From NCBI GenBank assembly GCA_039698075.1, contig JBDKTJ010000059.1, positions 1 through 49,114 on the forward strand: a stretch of DNA of 49,114 bases, in the 5' to 3' direction. Position 1 is the first letter of the stretch. Every line of letters starts with the position of its first letter. This DNA comes from JAJFVC01 sp039698075 (lineage in GTDB: Bacteria; Planctomycetota; Planctomycetia; Pirellulales; Thermoguttaceae). Made by a program: the position numbers and the translations under genes. Below the pieces are notes generated by a model. That model was not told the DNA's origin and ran no database searches. It worked only from the letters and a program-made list of their open reading frames with translations. Of this stretch, positions 15,008 through 23,872 are shown one piece after another.

Positions 15008-17626
15008 ATGTCCGATTCCACACCCACGATGCCAGAATCCCTGCTGCCCCGATTCGGACTGACGACGTTTCGGCATGGACAGCGAGAAGTGATCTCGACG
15101 GTTTTGGCCGGCGAAGACTGCCTGTGCGTGATGCCGACCGGCGGCGGCAAGAGTCTTTGCTATCAGTTGCCGGCGTTGGCCCAAGAAGGTCTGACGCTGG
15201 TGGTTTCGCCGCTGATCGCGTTGATGAAGGATCAGGTCGACCAGTTGCAGTCGCGGGGACTGCCGGTCACGTTCATCAACAGCACGTTGACGGCGGCCGA
15301 GCAGTACGCCCGACTCGATCGCGTGGCGTCCGGCGAGTTTCGGCTGGTGTACGTCGCGCCCGAGCGGTTTCGCAGCGGACGGTTTTTGGAAACGGTCCGT
15401 TCGACGGGCGTCCGGCTGTTGGCGGTCGACGAGGCCCACTGCATCAGCGAATGGGGACATGATTTTCGGCCTGACTATGCCCGGCTCGGATATTTTCGTC
15501 GACAACTGAACCGTCCGCCGACGTTGGCCCTGACGGCCACGGCCACGGATCGGGTGCGACGCGACATTGTCGAGCAGCTCGATCTGCGCGAGCCGCGGAC
15601 TTTCATCACCGGTTTTGCCCGTCCGAACTTGTTTTACGAGGTCCAATCGCCGTCGAGCGAGCGGCAGAAGCCGGACCTGCTGGTCCAGTTTTTGCGTCAA
15701 ACGCCCGGCTGCGGGATCATCTACACCTCCACGCGCAAACGGGCCGAGGAAGTGGCCGATTGGGTGACGCAGCGATTGGGACGCCCGTTGGTGGTGTATC
15801 ACGCTGGGTTGCTGCCCGACCAACGGCGCGATGCGCAAGAACAATTCATGGACGGCCGCTGCGAGATTGTCGTGGCCACGAACGCTTTCGGCATGGGCAT
15901 CGACAAGCCTGACGTTCGGTTCGTCGTTCACTACAACCTGCCGGGCAGTCTGGAGGCGTACTATCAAGAGGCGGGCCGCGCCGGACGCGACGGCAATCCT
16001 TCGCACTGCCTGATGCTCTATCACCCCTCGGACCGCTCCATTCAAGAGTTCTTCATCGAAAATGCCTATCCCGGCCGCGACAAAGTGCAGGCCGTTCACG
16101 AGTTTCTTTGCCAGCGCGAGGAAAACCCGATCGAGCGGACGCAAGATGAAATCAAGTCGGAGCTCGGACTGTCGATCGGCACGGACGGCATCGGCAATTG
16201 CGAGCAGTTGCTCGAAAACGCGGGCGTGCTGGAGCGGCTGATCGCCTCGCAAAACACGGCCTCGGTGCGGATCGACAGCGACTTGCCCACGCTGGTCGAT
16301 TTGCTGCCGAAACAGGCAAAAAGTCAACGCAAAGTGCTGCAATCGGTCGAGCGGCTGGTCGGTGCCCGGCGTCAAACGCTGGTCCCGTTCGCCTTCCACC
16401 AGTTGAGCGTCGCCGACGAGTTGGATCAGGCGTCGATTGCCCGCGCGTTGCACGAATTGAACCGGCTGGAGTCGATCACCTACGTGCCGCCGTTTCGTGG
16501 CCGAGCGATTCGCATGATCGACCGCACGACGACGTTCGACCAACTCGACATGGACTTCGGGGCCCTCGAACGCCGCAAAAATCTCGAATACGAAAAGCTC
16601 AATCAAGTGGTGCGGTTCGCACTGGACGGCGAGTGCCGACAGCGGACGATTTTGCGATATTTCGGCGAGCAGAACGCCGTCGACTGCGGGCACTGCGATA
16701 ATTGTCGGTTGGCGGACCGTTCACAGCTTTCGACCGCCGAATGCGATACGTCCGAGGCCGACGAATCCGACGTGAACGACGCGAAGCTGATCGAGGCCGC
16801 CCGCATCGTACTCAGCGGAGTGGCGCGCATCGAGGCCCGATTTCCGTGCGGAAAAAATCTGATCGCCAAAATGCTTTGCGGCTCGCACAATTCAAAACTG
16901 GTGAAACTGCGGTTCGATCAACTCAGCACGTTCGGACTGCTCAAGCATTTGACTCAACCGGAGGTGCTGGTGTTGATCGACGCGCTGATGGCGGTCGGCT
17001 GTTTGTCGCAAACCGATTTGGAGCAGTTTCGGCCGGTCGTGCAACTGACCGATTTCGGCGCCGAGGTGATGCGCGGCCAAGCGACCTTGCCCGATCGACT
17101 GCCCTTGCCAAAATCGCTGCTCAGAAAACTGCAAGGAACCGCCGGAAAAAACAGCGATGAAACGGAAGCCGCGTCGTCGGATCCGAATCCCGACGTGTTG
17201 GAAAAACTGAAACAGTGGCGAGCCCACATGGCCGACGAGGCCGGCGTGCCGCGATATGTGATTTTGAACAATGCCACATTGACCGAATTGGCGGCCCGAC
17301 GCCCCCAAACGCGCGAGCAATTGCTGGCCGTCAAAGGCATCGGACCGGTCCGCGCAGAACGGTTTGGCAATGATCTGTTGGCGATCACCTCCACCAGCGA
17401 GAAGGACGCCGGCGGATCGGAGCCGATTCGGTCGCCGGCCGAAATCACCGCCCCAGAGCCGGACGTTTTCGCACGGTCTTCGGACTACTGGACCCAACGG
17501 TTGCTGGCGGCCGGTTTCACGTTGGACGAATGCGTCGCGATTCGCGGCCTGCCGCGTGAAGTTCTGCTGGGGCACCTTCCGAAGGACAAAAGCACACCCC
17601 CCGTTATTGGTAGTTCGTCAGTTTGA
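15008..17626 (+). CDS. recQ: ATP-dependent DNA helicase RecQ
   Basis: 3'-5' superfamily 2 DNA helicase acting in recombination and repair, 872 residues. The helicase core has motif I MPTGGGKS (about residues 42-49), the DEAH box (VDEAHCISEWGHDFRPDY) followed by TLALTATAT, and motif VI QEAGRAGRDG. A zinc-binding RQC region has Cys at CRQRTILRYF and CGHCDNC. Then comes a winged-helix part, an HRDC domain (about residues 735-800, with TLTELAARRPQTREQLLAVKGIGPVR) and a final short helix-turn-helix-like tail (TLDECVAIRGLPREVLLGHL). The tail makes it longer than E. coli RecQ (about 610 residues). GAGG lies 9 nt before the ATG. It is a single gene with its own promoter. Confidence 0.93.
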   Translation: MSDSTPTMPESLLPRFGLTTFRHGQREVISTVLAGEDCLCVMPTGGGKSLCYQLPALAQEGLTLVVSPLIALMKDQVDQLQSRGLPVTFINSTLTAAEQYARLDRVASGEFRLVYVAPERFRSGRFLETVRSTGVRLLAVDEAHCISEWGHDFRPDYARLGYFRRQLNRPPTLALTATATDRVRRDIVEQLDLREPRTFITGFARPNLFYEVQSPSSERQKPDLLVQFLRQTPGCGIIYTSTRKRAEEVADWVTQRLGRPLVVYHAGLLPDQRRDAQEQFMDGRCEIVVATNAFGMGIDKPDVRFVVHYNLPGSLEAYYQEAGRAGRDGNPSHCLMLYHPSDRSIQEFFIENAYPGRDKVQAVHEFLCQREENPIERTQDEIKSELGLSIGTDGIGNCEQLLENAGVLERLIASQNTASVRIDSDLPTLVDLLPKQAKSQRKVLQSVERLVGARRQTLVPFAFHQLSVADELDQASIARALHELNRLESITYVPPFRGRAIRMIDRTTTFDQLDMDFGALERRKNLEYEKLNQVVRFALDGECRQRTILRYFGEQNAVDCGHCDNCRLADRSQLSTAECDTSEADESDVNDAKLIEAARIVLSGVARIEARFPCGKNLIAKMLCGSHNSKLVKLRFDQLSTFGLLKHLTQPEVLVLIDALMAVGCLSQTDLEQFRPVVQLTDFGAEVMRGQATLPDRLPLPKSLLRKLQGTAGKNSDETEAASSDPNPDVLEKLKQWRAHMADEAGVPRYVILNNATLTELAARRPQTREQLLAVKGIGPVRAERFGNDLLAITSTSEKDAGGSEPIRSPAEITAPEPDVFARSSDYWTQRLLAAGFTLDECVAIRGLPREVLLGHLPKDKSTPPVIGSSSV

Positions 17627-17783
17627 AATCGCCGACTTCTGTGTCGTGGGGGTATTTTATAGTCCAATAGTGGACCAGTTGCGGCTTTTGGTTTGTGTTT
17701 ACACCCCACGAATGCGAGGTTTGATGGCCTTGATCTGAAATCACGATTCACTATTTTGTTGACGCAACTGCTTTACCAAAAAC

Positions 17784-17795
17784 ATGTTACGCATT
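17784..17795 (+). repeat. Upstream copy of the ATPase start region
   Basis: ATGTTACGCATT at 17784-17795 is repeated exactly at 17880-17891, where it is the start of the ATPase gene (MLRI). The upstream copy opens a 12-codon frame (MLRIETTLRSVY, stop at 17820-17822) with no ribosome site. It may be a duplication scar or a binding site. Confidence 0.5.
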
Positions 17796-17802
17796 GAGAC
17801 AA

Positions 17803-17866
17803 CATTAAGATCAGTCTATTGACTTTATTTAGAACCCACTGTAGAATCAATCGTCTGATCTTAATG
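17803..17866. promoter_or_regulatory. Perfect 12-bp inverted repeats flanking the ATPase promoter
   Basis: CATTAAGATCAG (17803-17814) and CTGATCTTAATG (17855-17866) are exact reverse complements. Their centres are 52 bp apart, about five helical turns, and they bracket the promoter at 17819-17847. The right arm ends 13 bp before the start codon. The arrangement suggests operator sites for a repressor that binds both sides of the promoter; a long-stem structure is the alternative. Confidence 0.65.
17819..17847 (+). promoter_or_regulatory. Promoter of the ATPase gene
   Basis: TTGACT (17819-17824) and TAGAAT (17842-17847) with a 17-bp spacer, giving a start near 17854. This is one of the closest matches to the housekeeping consensus in the window. 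Confidence 0.72.
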
Positions 17867-17879
17867 AGAGGAGAAAGGA

Positions 17880-19337
17880 ATGTTACGCATTTCTGAAGAA
17901 CAAGTGGTAGAGCGGATCAGGGCAGATAATCCGTGGTGGGTTCCTCCAAATCAAATCAATCCCCGTATCAGTAGGATGCGGCCGAGGGCCTACTTCGATC
18001 TCGTGTTGAATCTAATCAGGCAGAGACTGCCAAAGCGAGCCTTGATTCTCATGGGGCCGCGTCGTGTAGGCAAAACTGTAATGCTCTGGCAGGCAATTAA
18101 ATCGCTTATCCAAGACGGGGTTTCACCAACTTCCCTGTGCTACATCAACATAGAATCACCTCTGTACAATGGCTTGGGCATTGAACAGCTTATCAAACTC
18201 GGTTCGAAGGCCAGCGGAGGCGGAAAAGATGAGCCGTCTTTCTTTTTCTTCGATGAGATTCAATATCTCCGTGAGTGGGAAGTTCATCTGAAGACTGCGG
18301 TCGATACGTACGACAAGATCAAGTTCGTTGCATCTGGATCGGCTGCTGCAGCCTTGCGGCTTAAGAGCACCGAATCGGGGGCCGGTCGGTTTACTGACTT
18401 CATGTTGCCTCCCCTGACTTTCTTCGAGTACTTGGACCTCCTTGGCAAGAACGATCTAGTAACAATCGACGATTCTTCTGCGCGGCCGCAATTCTCGGCA
18501 CGCGACATTAACGCTCTGAATGAGCAGTTCATTGCCTACCTTAACTTTGGTGGTTATCCCGAAGTCATCTTTTCCGAGGAGATTCAAGCTAACCCAGGCC
18601 GCTACATCCGAAACGACATCATCGACAAAGTCCTGCTGCGTGACTTGCCGAGCCTATACGGAATCCAGGACATTCAAGAGCTTAATTCATTATTTACTTC
18701 ATTGGCCTACAACACCGGAAATGAGGTCTCTTTAGAAGAATTGTCCCAGAATTCGGGAGTTGCCAAAAACACGATCAAACGATACATCGAGTACCTTGAA
18801 GCGGCATTCCTTATCAAAATCGTGCATCGTGTTGACCGTTCCGCCAAGGCATTCAAACGCGCCAACTTCTTCAAGGTCTATTTGACCAATCCCTCCATGC
18901 GAAGCGCTTTGTTTGCGCCGCTGAAACCCGACGACGACCTGATTGGCAACTTAGTTGAGACCGCCGTCTTTGCTCAGTGGTTCCATTCTCCCAATACTCA
19001 CCTCCATTACGCAAGGTGGAACGATGGAGAGGTGGACATTGTTAGTCTGCGGGGAAACATGACGCCGGATTGGGCCGTCGAAGTCAAATGGAGTGATTTG
19101 TTTGAGGAGAATCCGAAAAAACTCAAGAGCCTGCTTTATTTCTGTGCGGATCATCACGACTGTAAAGTCATGGTAACTTCGCAAACCAAAGAAAGTGTTA
19201 AAACGGTTGACGGGGTTACCATCACCTTTCAGCCAGCAAGCCTCTATTGTTTCCTATTGGGGTACAACCTGATTAGGGGCCAGACTAACCGATCCCATGC
19301 CCAGCCTGTAAAGGCAGTCGCTGCAACTGACCAGTGA
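17880..19337 (+). CDS. AAA-family ATPase, AAA_14/DUF4143 type
   Basis: Predicted ATPase of 485 residues with the AAA_14 plus DUF4143 arrangement, a family of unknown function common on mobile or accessory DNA. Walker A is GPRRVGKT (about residues 59-66); the Walker B-like motif is FFFFDEIQYLREWE, followed by FVASGSAAAAL as sensor. The DUF4143 C-terminal half has a winged-helix stretch (SLEELSQNSGVAKNTIKRYIEYLEAAFLI) and a nuclease-like segment (LVETAVFAQWF...DGEVDIVSLRG...WAVEVKWSD) resembling the restriction-endonuclease-like D...ExK pattern. A GGAGAAAGG site precedes the ATG. It is AT-richer than its neighbours and has its own promoter with symmetric operators, so horizontal origin is likely. 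Confidence 0.83.
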   Translation: MLRISEEQVVERIRADNPWWVPPNQINPRISRMRPRAYFDLVLNLIRQRLPKRALILMGPRRVGKTVMLWQAIKSLIQDGVSPTSLCYINIESPLYNGLGIEQLIKLGSKASGGGKDEPSFFFFDEIQYLREWEVHLKTAVDTYDKIKFVASGSAAAALRLKSTESGAGRFTDFMLPPLTFFEYLDLLGKNDLVTIDDSSARPQFSARDINALNEQFIAYLNFGGYPEVIFSEEIQANPGRYIRNDIIDKVLLRDLPSLYGIQDIQELNSLFTSLAYNTGNEVSLEELSQNSGVAKNTIKRYIEYLEAAFLIKIVHRVDRSAKAFKRANFFKVYLTNPSMRSALFAPLKPDDDLIGNLVETAVFAQWFHSPNTHLHYARWNDGEVDIVSLRGNMTPDWAVEVKWSDLFEENPKKLKSLLYFCADHHDCKVMVTSQTKESVKTVDGVTITFQPASLYCFLLGYNLIRGQTNRSHAQPVKAVAATDQ

Positions 19338-19521
19338 CCGTCTTGTCGCGAAGAACCACACACTCGTGGGAATGGGAGCGATTAGCGCAGCTTCTACCAC
19401 TGTTGCCCGAAGCTGCCCACCAGAACCGGGATGTATTTCAAACTGACCCACTGCCGAAAATCCCGTGAGCCAAACCGGTCCCCCCGTTTTCGACCCGGTC
19501 GCCAAACTCCGAAGCATCCGA

Positions 19522-19527
19522 TATAAT
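19522..19527 (+). promoter_or_regulatory. Candidate -10 element of ftsH
   Basis: TATAAT lies 65 bp before the ftsH start. No clear -35 is found at 16-18 bp upstream, so this is a partial promoter call. Confidence 0.4.
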
Positions 19528-19592
19528 TGGATGGTTCAGCCGGCACTTTTCCGCCGTGTTGTGCAATTCTTGATTTCCAAAAGAGGGGTTTC

Positions 19593-21566
19593 ATGCCGGA
19601 TTCGTCTGACAATAATTCTCCGTCCCCGAAAAAAGTCCGGGTCCGTCGGGTGCCGAACGGCTCGAATTGGTGGCTGTTTGCGGTGCTTTTGGCCATTTTT
19701 GCATGGATCTACTTCTCGGACAGCCACGGCGGACGCTCGCCGGTCAGCTACGGGATGTTTCGCGAGCAGTTGACGCAAAAGAACATCGCCAAGGTGGACA
19801 TCCAAGGAACGCGCGTCTGGGGCGAGTTCGTCCGTGCGCCGATCGCCCCGGACGGCAAGGTGGACGCCGCCGGCAAGCCGCTGCGATTGAACCAAAAGTT
19901 TGAGACGTCGCTGTCGCCGATGTCGCTTTCCGATCCGGAGTTGGACACGCTCTTGCGAAAGCAACTTGGCGACGCCTACACCGTGTCCGAGCCGACCGAC
20001 AACACGTTCTCGGCGATGATGGTCTATCTGCTGGTCACCGGGGCGTTGTTCCTCGGCCTGTGGTTTCTGTTCCGGCGGGCCCGCGATTCGTTTTTCACCG
20101 GCGGGCTGACGGGTGGATTCACCAAGAGCGGGGCGCGTCGCTACGACCCAGGCGCCAAACCGATCACGTTCAACGACGTGGCCGGCCTGGAGGGCGTCAA
20201 AAACGAATTGCAGGAAGTGGTCGAGTTTCTGCGCAGTCCGGCGAAGTTCCAACGACTCGGCGCCCGCGTCCCGAAGGGCGTGTTGTTGATGGGGCCTCCC
20301 GGCACGGGCAAGACGTTGTTGGGCCGCGCCGTGGCGGGCGAGGCCGGCGTGCCTTTCTTCTCGATCAACGGCTCCGAGTTCATTCAGATGTTTGTCGGCG
20401 TGGGGGCCGGTCGGGTCCGCGACCTGTTCAACACGGCCAAGGAAAACGCGCCGGCCATTCTGTTTATCGACGAAATTGACGCCGTCGGCCGTCATCGCGG
20501 GGCGGGCATCGGCGGCGGTCACGACGAACGCGAGCAAACGCTCAACCAAATCCTCAGCGAAATGGACGGTTTCACGCCGACCGAGTCGGTCATCGTCATG
20601 GCCGCGACGAATCGGCCCGACGTGCTCGATCCGGCCTTGTTGCGGCCCGGTCGGTTCGATCGCCATATCACGGTCGATCGCCCCACGCTCAAAGGCCGGC
20701 TGGCGATTTTCAAAGTGCACACCCGGGACGTCCCGCTGGACGCCGATGTGGATATGGAGCGGCTCGCGGCCGGCACCGTCGGGCTGACCGGCGCCGACAT
20801 TCGCAATCTGGTGAACGAGGCCGCGCTGTGGGCCAGCCGCCACGACAAAAACTGCGTCAGCCGCGCCGATTTCGACTACGCACGCGACAAAGTCCTGATG
20901 GGCGCCAAACGCGAAGAGGTGCTGGTCGGCGAAGAGAAGTCGATGTGCGCTTATCACGAATCGGGCCACGCGCTGCTGGCGTGGCTGGTGCCCGGGGTGG
21001 ACCGCGTCCACAAAGTGTCGATCATTCCGCGCGGCCGGGCGTTGGGCGTCACGCAACTGCTGCCCGAGGAAGACCGCATGAACGTCGGTCAAAGCGAACT
21101 GGAGAGCCGGCTGTTGTTCCTGCTCGGCGGACGCGCGGCCGAGAAGTTGGTTTTCCATCAATACAGCGCCGGCGCCGAGGACGATCTGAACCGCGCCACG
21201 CAATTAGCCCGGCGCATGGTCACGCACTGGGGCATGAGCGAGCGGCTCGGACCGGTGGCGTTCCGCGACGGCGAAGACCATCCGTTCCTCGGCCGCGAGA
21301 TGGCCGAGCCTCGCCGATTCAGCGAGCATACCGCCCAGGTGATCGACGAGGAGGTGTCGCGGCTGTTGCGCGAGGCGGGCGACAAAGCCACCGAAATGTT
21401 GACCGAACATCGCGACAAGCTCGACACCATGGCCCACCGGCTCGAGGAAATCGAGACGATCGACGACGAGGAGATCGAGCGGCTCATCGGCCCATCGGCC
21501 TACAAGCCTCGCAACGGCGCGCCGGACTCGACGCCGACGACGGACTCGAAGAACGCGGCGGGGTAA
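19593..21566 (+). CDS. ftsH: ATP-dependent zinc metalloprotease FtsH
   Basis: Membrane-anchored AAA+ protease that degrades misfolded membrane and selected cytosolic proteins, 657 residues, near the usual length. The ATG at 19593 follows AGAGGGG. Two membrane segments are seen (WWLFAVLLAIFAWIYF near residue 26 and MMVYLLVTGALFLGLWFLF near 142) with an extracytoplasmic domain between them. The AAA domain has Walker A GPPGTGKT, Walker B ILFIDEIDAVGRHRG and the SRH region TNRPDVLDPALLRPGRFDR. The peptidase site is HESGH (about residues 455-459), with a downstream AGAEDDLNRAT carrying the third zinc ligand. The first-loop domain is unusually charged and short of recognisable conservation. It is convergent with glgB with only 24 bp between stops. 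Confidence 0.93.
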   Translation: MPDSSDNNSPSPKKVRVRRVPNGSNWWLFAVLLAIFAWIYFSDSHGGRSPVSYGMFREQLTQKNIAKVDIQGTRVWGEFVRAPIAPDGKVDAAGKPLRLNQKFETSLSPMSLSDPELDTLLRKQLGDAYTVSEPTDNTFSAMMVYLLVTGALFLGLWFLFRRARDSFFTGGLTGGFTKSGARRYDPGAKPITFNDVAGLEGVKNELQEVVEFLRSPAKFQRLGARVPKGVLLMGPPGTGKTLLGRAVAGEAGVPFFSINGSEFIQMFVGVGAGRVRDLFNTAKENAPAILFIDEIDAVGRHRGAGIGGGHDEREQTLNQILSEMDGFTPTESVIVMAATNRPDVLDPALLRPGRFDRHITVDRPTLKGRLAIFKVHTRDVPLDADVDMERLAAGTVGLTGADIRNLVNEAALWASRHDKNCVSRADFDYARDKVLMGAKREEVLVGEEKSMCAYHESGHALLAWLVPGVDRVHKVSIIPRGRALGVTQLLPEEDRMNVGQSELESRLLFLLGGRAAEKLVFHQYSAGAEDDLNRATQLARRMVTHWGMSERLGPVAFRDGEDHPFLGREMAEPRRFSEHTAQVIDEEVSRLLREAGDKATEMLTEHRDKLDTMAHRLEEIETIDDEEIERLIGPSAYKPRNGAPDSTPTTDSKNAAG

Positions 21567-21590
21567 CGTCGATCCCTCCCCAAAAAACCG

Positions 21591-23831
21591 TCACGCCCGT
21601 CGCGGCTTGAAAATGCTGACGCCCAGCGGCGGATAGTTGATCTGGATCGACGCCGGACGGCCGTGGCAGGACTGCGGCTCGGCCTGACGCCCCGGTCCGT
21701 TGCCCAAGTTGCTTCCGGCGTAGAACGACGAATCGCTGTTAAACACTTCGTCGTACCAGCAAAGCTCCGGCACGCCAAGTCGATAGCCCACGCGCGGCAC
21801 GGGCGTGAAGTTGCAGGCGACGATCAGATAGTCGTTCGGGTCTTTCGCGCGGCGAATGTAGCTGATCGTGCTGTCGTCCTGGTTGTGGCAGTCGATCCAA
21901 TCGAATCCGTGGCTGTCGAAATCGACCTGATACAACGACGGCTCGCTGCGATACAGACGATTCAAATCGGCGACGCATTTCAACAGGCCTTTGTGCGAGT
22001 CCCACTGCATCAAGTCCCATTGCAGACTGCCGTCGAAGTTCCACTCGTTCCACTGGCCGAAATCGCTGCCCATAAACAGCAGTTTCTTGCCGGGGTGCGT
22101 CCACATATAGCTGTACAACAGCCGCAAGTTGGCGAACTTCTGCCACAAGTCGCCGGGCATTTGGTCCAGCATCGAGCCCTTGCAATGCACCACCTCGTCG
22201 TGCGACATCGGCAGCACGAAATTTTCGTGGAAGGCGTAAATCAGGCTGAACGTCAGCTCGTTGTGATGGAATCGGCGATGGATCGGATCGTGTCGCATGT
22301 AGGTGCGGGTGTCGTTCATCCAGCCCATGTTCCACTTCAGGCTGAATCCCAATCCGCCGAGATACGTGGGCCGCGACACGCCCGGCCACGCGGTCGATTC
22401 CTCGGCGATGGTCAACACGCCGGGATGCTGGGTGTGAACCTGCTCGTTCAACTCCTTGAGAAACGAAATGGCCTCGATGTTCTCGCGCCCGCCGTATTGA
22501 TTGGGCAGCCAGTCGCCGTCCTTGCGGCTGTAATCCAGATACAACATCGACGCCACGGCGTCCACCCGAATGCCGTCGACATGGTACTTGTCCATCCAGA
22601 ACAAGGCGTTCGAGGTCAAATAGTTTCGGACTTCGTGCCGGCCGTAATTGAAGATGTGGGTGCCCCAATCGCGATGCTCGCCGCGTCGCGGATCGGCATG
22701 TTCGTACAGCGCCGTGCCGTCAAACTGGCGCAGACCGTGCCCGTCGCGCGGGAAATGGGCCGGCACCCAGTCCAAAATCACGCCGATGTCGTTTTGGTGC
22801 AACACGTCGACGAAATACATGAAGTCTTGCGGCGTCCCATAGCGGCTCGGCGCAGCATAATAGCCGACCGTCTGGTAACCCCAACTGGCCGACAGCGGAT
22901 GCTCGCTCACCGGCAGCAATTCGATGTGCGTGTAGCCGACCTCTTTGCAGTAGTCCGCCAACTGGTGGGCCAGGTCGCGATAGCTCAGCCATCGCGTGGG
23001 ATCGTCGCCCGGGCGTTTCCAACTGCCCAAATGCACTTCGTAGAACGACAACGGACGTTCGAGCCAGTTCGTCTCGGCGCGCTCGGCCATCCATTGGGCG
23101 TCGTGCCAACTGTACCGGTTCAGGTCGATCACCTTCGACGCCGTTCGCGGCGGCACCTCGGCCCCAAACCCGTAAGGATCGGACTTCTCAAACACCCAGT
23201 CTTGATGACGAATCTGATATTTGTAGAGCGTGCCTTCGCCCAAGCCCGGCACGAAAAGCTCCCAAAATCCGCTGGGGATGTGCTTTCGCATCGGATGCCG
23301 ACGGCCGTCCCAATTGTTGAAATCGCCGATGACGCTCACGCTCGTGGCATTGGGCGCCCAAACGGCGAAGTTGACGCCGTCGACGCCGTCGATCTTGCGC
23401 AACTGCGCGCCAAGCCGATTGTAGCTCTGCCAATGCCGGCCCTCATTGAGCAGGTAGAGGTCGAAATCGCTCAGCAGATGGGGAAAGGAGTAGGGATCGT
23501 GCATGGTAGTGGTTTTCTTGCCGTTGTCCTCGACGGCCTTCAACAGGTAATGCGTCGAGGCGCCGTCGCCGTTCTTTTGAGGCAACGGACAAATCGCCTC
23601 AAATAGCCCCGCCGGATGAATGCGCCGCATCGGCAGCGTCCGGTTCTCATGCGCCGGATCGACCACCCACGCCTGGCTCGACGTGGGCAAAAACGCGCGA
23701 ACCGCCAACGCCCGACGCCCTAGGTCGTTAATCTCATGCGGACCAAGCAGCTCAAAGGGGTTCTCATGACGTCCTTCCACCAGTTGTCCAATCGTTTCCA
23801 GCGAGACCGTCGTTCGCACGCGAACCTCCAT
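21591..23831 (-). CDS. glgB: 1,4-alpha-glucan branching enzyme
   Basis: Glycogen branching enzyme (GH13), which forms alpha-1,6 branches; 746 residues, typical length. Order: an N-terminal carbohydrate-binding module with the NPFELLGPHE motif; a CBM48 domain with VNFAVWAPNATSVSVIGDFNNWDG; the barrel with HIELLPVSEHPLSASWGYQ, GIRVDAVASMLYLDY (catalytic Asp), TIAEESTAWP (catalytic Glu) and PMSHDEVVH (third carboxylate); and a C-terminal beta domain. Cytoplasmic. No other glycogen gene is nearby; the adjacent downstream-strand gene is the RNase H-like protein, 29 bp upstream on the same strand, so the two may be co-transcribed. Confidence 0.95.
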   Translation of the reverse strand: MEVRVRTTVSLETIGQLVEGRHENPFELLGPHEINDLGRRALAVRAFLPTSSQAWVVDPAHENRTLPMRRIHPAGLFEAICPLPQKNGDGASTHYLLKAVEDNGKKTTTMHDPYSFPHLLSDFDLYLLNEGRHWQSYNRLGAQLRKIDGVDGVNFAVWAPNATSVSVIGDFNNWDGRRHPMRKHIPSGFWELFVPGLGEGTLYKYQIRHQDWVFEKSDPYGFGAEVPPRTASKVIDLNRYSWHDAQWMAERAETNWLERPLSFYEVHLGSWKRPGDDPTRWLSYRDLAHQLADYCKEVGYTHIELLPVSEHPLSASWGYQTVGYYAAPSRYGTPQDFMYFVDVLHQNDIGVILDWVPAHFPRDGHGLRQFDGTALYEHADPRRGEHRDWGTHIFNYGRHEVRNYLTSNALFWMDKYHVDGIRVDAVASMLYLDYSRKDGDWLPNQYGGRENIEAISFLKELNEQVHTQHPGVLTIAEESTAWPGVSRPTYLGGLGFSLKWNMGWMNDTRTYMRHDPIHRRFHHNELTFSLIYAFHENFVLPMSHDEVVHCKGSMLDQMPGDLWQKFANLRLLYSYMWTHPGKKLLFMGSDFGQWNEWNFDGSLQWDLMQWDSHKGLLKCVADLNRLYRSEPSLYQVDFDSHGFDWIDCHNQDDSTISYIRRAKDPNDYLIVACNFTPVPRVGYRLGVPELCWYDEVFNSDSSFYAGSNLGNGPGRQAEPQSCHGRPASIQINYPPLGVSIFKPRRA

Positions 23832-23840
23832 GTAGAAAAT

Positions 23841-23872
23841 AAGGGATTAGAGATAAGGGATTAGGGATTAGG
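23841..23872. repeat. GGGRYTAG-type octamer array
   Basis: AAGGGATTAG occurs twice exactly, with a third GGGATTAGG overlapping, between glgB and the RNase H-like gene. The array supplies the last codons and the stop of the latter gene, so it probably spread into its end. Related arrays lie at 33559-33592 and 41787-41817. Confidence 0.6.

Noticed and set aside
21567..21590. Terminator between the convergent ftsH and glgB genes
   Set aside because: Only 24 bp with an A-run and no usable stem.
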